Origin: Paenibacillus taiwanensis DSM 18679 | GTDB taxonomy: Bacteria > Bacillota > Bacilli > Paenibacillales > Paenibacillaceae | Assembly (NCBI RefSeq): GCF_000425125.1 | Contig: NZ_KE384307.1 | Coordinates: 408,508 to 472,507 of the forward strand | Length of the DNA stretch: 64,000 nucleotides | Direction: 5' to 3' | Part shown: piece after piece, positions 60,967-64,000 of the stretch | Numbering within the stretch: position 1 is the first letter of the stretch | Layout of the letters: each line of letters begins with the position of its first letter | Program-made: the position numbers and the translations under genes | The notes under the pieces: model-generated | What the model was told of the DNA's origin: nothing | The model's database searches: none | Seen by the model: only the letters and a program-made list of their open reading frames with translations

Positions 60967-62814
60967 ATGGCATTAACGATGATGGATGCACGGAATACGC
61001 TTAAGCGTATTTATGGATATGAAGATTTCCGGGAAGGTCAGACACTCATTATCGAGCATTTGTTAAATCGGCAGGATACGGTAGGCATTATGCCAACGGG
61101 TGGAGGTAAATCGATTTGTTATCAGATTCCGGCGCTGCTTCAGCACGGACTAACACTTGTTATTTCTCCGCTAATCTCGCTGATGAAGGATCAGGTGGAC
61201 GCGCTTCATACGTTGGGGGTTGAAGCGGCGTTTATTAATAGCACGCAAGAAATAGCCGAGGTTAACCGGATTTTTCGTCAGGCAGAGCAAGGGAAGCTGA
61301 AGCTGCTGTATGTCGCGCCGGAACGGCTCGAAAGTGATTGGTTCCGTGAACGTGCGGCCTCCTTGCGTATTTCTTTTATTGCAGTTGATGAGTCCCACTG
61401 TGTCTCGCAATGGGGGCATGACTTCCGCCCGAGTTACCGAGCAATCGCACCTTTTGTGCGCGCGCTTGCCGCGCATGAATTTGGCGAGCGTCCGCTCGTG
61501 GCAGCATTTACGGCAACCGCCACGCCTGAAGTGACGGAGGACATTATTCGCTTGCTGGAGCTGCGTCAGCCTGAGTTGGTCATTACAGGCTTCAAGCGGG
61601 ATAATCTGGCGTTTACCGTGCTGCGCGGTGAGAATCGTAAAGAATTCACGCTTAACTACGTGAAGCAGCGAGCTAGCCAAGCGGGCGTAATTTATGCCTC
61701 CACACGTAAGGAAGTGGAGGATCTGCACGAGATGCTGGAGAAGGCAGGCGTGCCAGCGGGCAGGTACCACGCAGGCTTGTCGGATGACGAGCGCGCCAAG
61801 ATGCAGGAGGCTTTCCTTTACGATGACATTCGGGTCATCGTTGCAACCAATGCGTTTGGCATGGGCATTGATAAGTCAAACGTACGTTATGTGCTGCACT
61901 ACAACATGCCAAAGCATATGGAGGCATACGTGCAAGAAGCGGGGCGGGCAGGTCGTGACGGGGAGCCCAGTGAATGCGTGCTGCTTTTCCATCCGCAGGA
62001 CATACAGACGCAAAAGTTCTTTATTGAGCAAAGTGAATCGCTGCCTGAACGAAAGGCACATGAGTATAAGAAGCTGCAATCAATGATCGACTATTGTTAT
62101 ACGCTTGGTTGCTTGCAGACGTATATGCTTAAGTACTTCGGTGAGGAGAATGATATGCCTTGCGGCGTATGTGGCAATTGCAAAGATGAGCGTGAAGAGG
62201 TAGATATTACGGTAGAAGCACAGAAGATCTTCTCCTGTATTTATCGGATGCGCGAGCGGTTTGGTGTCTCTATGGTAGCCTCTGTGCTCAAAGGGTCACG
62301 GAACAAGAAAGTGCTCGACTATCGATTTGACACGCTGTCTACGCATGGTGAGATGCGCCATCTAACAGATAAGGCAATTGCTGACTTGATCTACGTCTTA
62401 ATTGCGGATGGATATTTACAGCTTAGCGAAGGGCAGTATCCGGTCGTTAGGCTGCTTCAACCTGCCGCAGATGTGTTGAAAGGACAACGCAAGGTGATGC
62501 AAAGAGTTGCCAGTTCCCTTAAGCCGAAAGTATCAGCCGCGGTGGATGAAACGTTGTTTGAGCAGCTTCGACTGCTGCGACGTGACATTGCCAACAAGGC
62601 GAATGTGCCGCCCTATATCGTCTTTAATGACAGCACGCTGCGCGAGATGGCAGAGACACGGCCAACGACAGAGCTTGCTTTCTTAAAAGTGAAAGGTGTC
62701 GGGGAGGCCAAGATCAAGAAATTCGGGATGCCGTTCTTGGAATTGTTCCGGCAGTTAAAAGATGCCGAAGCGGAGCAAGATGAACGCGGGGATTGGGAGG
62801 ACATGAGCGAATAG
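60967..62814 (+). CDS. recQ: RecQ family ATP-dependent DNA helicase
   Basis: This 615-residue 3'-5' DNA helicase functions in recombination and fork repair. Motif I is MPTGGGKSICYQIP, motif Ia SPLISLMKDQVD, motif II (DESH) AVDESHCVSQWGHDFRPSYR, motif III AFTATATPEVTEDI, motif V VIVATNAFGMGIDKSNVRYVLH and motif VI YVQEAGRAGRDGEPS. The zinc site follows (Cys pattern near residues 380-405), then a winged helix and an HRDC-like C-terminal domain (ELRETARPTTELAFLKVKGVG-type end). The layout is that of full-length RecQ. GGGAG precedes ATG 60967. Confidence 0.95.
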   Translation: MALTMMDARNTLKRIYGYEDFREGQTLIIEHLLNRQDTVGIMPTGGGKSICYQIPALLQHGLTLVISPLISLMKDQVDALHTLGVEAAFINSTQEIAEVNRIFRQAEQGKLKLLYVAPERLESDWFRERAASLRISFIAVDESHCVSQWGHDFRPSYRAIAPFVRALAAHEFGERPLVAAFTATATPEVTEDIIRLLELRQPELVITGFKRDNLAFTVLRGENRKEFTLNYVKQRASQAGVIYASTRKEVEDLHEMLEKAGVPAGRYHAGLSDDERAKMQEAFLYDDIRVIVATNAFGMGIDKSNVRYVLHYNMPKHMEAYVQEAGRAGRDGEPSECVLLFHPQDIQTQKFFIEQSESLPERKAHEYKKLQSMIDYCYTLGCLQTYMLKYFGEENDMPCGVCGNCKDEREEVDITVEAQKIFSCIYRMRERFGVSMVASVLKGSRNKKVLDYRFDTLSTHGEMRHLTDKAIADLIYVLIADGYLQLSEGQYPVVRLLQPAADVLKGQRKVMQRVASSLKPKVSAAVDETLFEQLRLLRRDIANKANVPPYIVFNDSTLREMAETRPTTELAFLKVKGVGEAKIKKFGMPFLELFRQLKDAEAEQDERGDWEDMSE

Positions 62815-62831
62815 GCATGTTCTACAAAAAT

Positions 62832-62859
62832 AAAGGACCCGAATTACCCGGGTCCTTTT
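62832..62859. terminator. Bidirectional terminator
   Basis: Stem AAAGGACCCG / CGGGTCCTTT with a seven-base loop followed by Ts on plus and TTTATTTTTG on minus; between convergent recQ and the kinase gene. Confidence 0.85.
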
Positions 62860-62891
62860 CCATGTGCAAATCCGTTACGAATCCACAATCG

Positions 62892-64000
62892 TCACATTTC
62901 TTCTCGCCGGTTTGATAAGCTGATCGGGATAATGATATGTACACTTAAGCCCATACCCGCTTCAGAAAGGAATTCAATGCTTCCCTCCAAACTGATCACT
63001 CGCTCACGAATTCCGGATAAGCCCATGCGGCTAAATGAGGATTGCATATTCTCAAGGTTCATCCCAATACCATCATCTTTATAGGTAAGATGAATGTGAT
63101 GATCGACTTCTTTAATATCAATAATGACTTGATTGGCTTTGGCGTGCTTCTCCGTGTTACGTAACAATTCCTGCATAATCCGATAGACGGCTGTAATCTG
63201 TTCTTCACTTAACTTTGCCGTTACCGGCTTGCTTTGAAGAATGACAGCAAAGTTCACCTGAAGTTGAAGATGGTCTGTCAGAGATTGTATCGCCTCTACA
63301 ATGCCAAGCTCGTTAATTAACGGAGGTCTTAACTCATTACACGTTTCACGAATCTGATGGATGACGTCAAGTAATCCCTCCCTGATTTGATACAGCTCAT
63401 TGTGCATATGTGCAGACAATTTGTTGTCTACCATAAAGGTTTCAAGTCTTCTGTACCAGATCAGTTGATCCTGCAATGCGGAATCATGGAGATCCGAAGC
63501 CAGTCGGCGGCGTTCATTTTCGGACAGGAGAAACAAGAGCCGCAGCAGCCAAGGAGATGTAGTAGCAGACTGTGCTTGACTCATTTCCTCTTCCAACTGT
63601 TCCATCAGATTTTCAAGAAAGTACAGGTTCTCATGTACGATGCTAGTGTAATTCGCGATCGTTTTCAGCCATTGAAGCTCATCGACATTAAATAAAGTCC
63701 GGTTGTTTTTGTTGCCAATCCAAAGTACGTACAAACAGTCTTTACGTTTGCCAATAATTAAGGCGACGCCGTGAGGCATCGTAATTACATCAGCAATTTG
63801 AAATGTGTGGGCGCTTGCTAGCAGTGCCTTGGAGATCGCCTGATCCACATCACTAGAAGGAGCCGGAGTCACGCTCTGTTGATCGCTGTTGACCGTTAAA
63901 AATTGATATCTGCAATACGGCAGCATGATCGACACTTCTTGTTCAATGGCACGAATCAGGTCATCCTTCTTCATGACACGCGCCATTGAACGGGAGAAGC
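62892..64000 (-). CDS. NarL-type sensor histidine kinase (ComP-like), C-terminal part
   Basis: The frame is open to the right window edge, with no stop before 64000, so the N-terminus is missing; ATG 63986 is only an internal codon. The visible about 370 residues hold a GAF-like region (20-130: SIMLPYCRYQFL ... VALIIGKRKDCLYVLWIG), a HisKA_3 dimerisation domain with the phosphorylated His in RRRLASDLHDSALQDQLIWYRR, and a HATPase domain (MQELLRNTEKHAKANQVIID, DDGIGMNLEN, GLSGIRERV). These resemble ComP of the quorum-sensing competence pathway. The partner response regulator is not in the window and should lie, if adjacent, upstream. Confidence 0.85.
   Translation of the reverse strand, partial: FSRSMARVMKKDDLIRAIEQEVSIMLPYCRYQFLTVNSDQQSVTPAPSSDVDQAISKALLASAHTFQIADVITMPHGVALIIGKRKDCLYVLWIGNKNNRTLFNVDELQWLKTIANYTSIVHENLYFLENLMEQLEEEMSQAQSATTSPWLLRLLFLLSENERRRLASDLHDSALQDQLIWYRRLETFMVDNKLSAHMHNELYQIREGLLDVIHQIRETCNELRPPLINELGIVEAIQSLTDHLQLQVNFAVILQSKPVTAKLSEEQITAVYRIMQELLRNTEKHAKANQVIIDIKEVDHHIHLTYKDDGIGMNLENMQSSFSRMGLSGIRERVISLEGSIEFLSEAGMGLSVHIIIPISLSNRREEM

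Noticed and set aside
1-64000. Mobile elements, prophage, CRISPR array, tRNA or rRNA genes
   Set aside because: No transposase, integrase or phage gene, no regularly spaced repeats and no tRNA- or rRNA-like sequence were seen.

Overview
The window is a contiguous chromosomal segment of a low-to-mid GC Gram-positive bacterium, most likely Paenibacillus or a close relative. The reasons are strong AGGAGG-type ribosome binding sites ahead of nearly every gene, lipoprotein signal peptides on every ABC substrate-binding protein, Bacillales families (YvyE, YebE, YjbQ, EcsC, HelD, ComP-like kinase, OpuC, LplJ), and intrinsic terminators between units. No phage, transposon, CRISPR array, tRNA or rRNA was seen. 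The window looks like core and accessory metabolism rather than an island.

Layout. 1-3.3 kb: the 3' end of glucose-6-phosphate isomerase, YvyE, a TetR regulator, a small LysM protein and an orphan lipoprotein. 3.3-7.9 kb: YjbQ, then a sulfate/thiosulfate importer (cysT-cysW-cysA-sbp). 8.0-13.2 kb: single genes (glycerophosphodiesterase, PhnP-like metallo-hydrolase, HAD phosphatase, lipoate ligase, nitroreductase behind a Fur-type box, small membrane protein). 13.6-25.4 kb: a two-part cobalamin region. The first part (threonine-phosphate decarboxylase, CbiZ, CbiB, a phosphatase) has no visible riboswitch. The second (btuFCD-cobT-cobU-cobS-cobQ) sits behind a promoter, an adenosylcobalamin riboswitch and a terminator. 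25.4-31.2 kb: EcsC, YebE, then an OpuC-type osmoprotectant importer behind a c-di-AMP (ydaO/yuaA-type) riboswitch with two terminators. 31.3-41 kb: an MFS pump, a MOSC protein, an AraC regulator and a complete oppABCDF-type importer. 41-46.4 kb: an M50-like membrane protease, a stalk-domain secreted protein, and a three-gene sugar isomerase/dehydrogenase unit with cre/LacI-like operators. 46.4-54.1 kb: a MocR regulator divergent from an internally deleted EamA transporter, an M1-peptidase-like protein without its zinc ligands, YnfA, an FkbM methyltransferase, a tautomerase, two GNAT acetyltransferases and YciI. 54.3-64 kb: a fused anthranilate synthase (TrpE-TrpG), HelD, an RluA-type pseudouridine synthase, RecQ and the C-terminal part of a ComP-like sensor kinase.

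The most notable signal is the leader of the fused trpE(G) gene, read on the minus strand. It has a good promoter and a short hairpin at the predicted RNA 5' end. Eight perfect GAG triplets follow at a five-base period, in two blocks of four. A pyrimidine tract comes next that can pair either with the GAG region or with the Shine-Dalgarno sequence of trpE(G). This is the architecture expected of TRAP (MtrB) translational control. Just upstream lies a second promoter and a strong terminator on the same strand that would make a separate RNA of about 150 nt. Other regulatory points are a Fur box filling the spacer of the nitroreductase promoter, probable two-level c-di-AMP control of OpuC (riboswitch plus CBS domains), and a perfect palindrome over the opp promoter.

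All calls were made by eye from sequence. No database search or folding program was run, so family names rest on recognised motifs and gene order.
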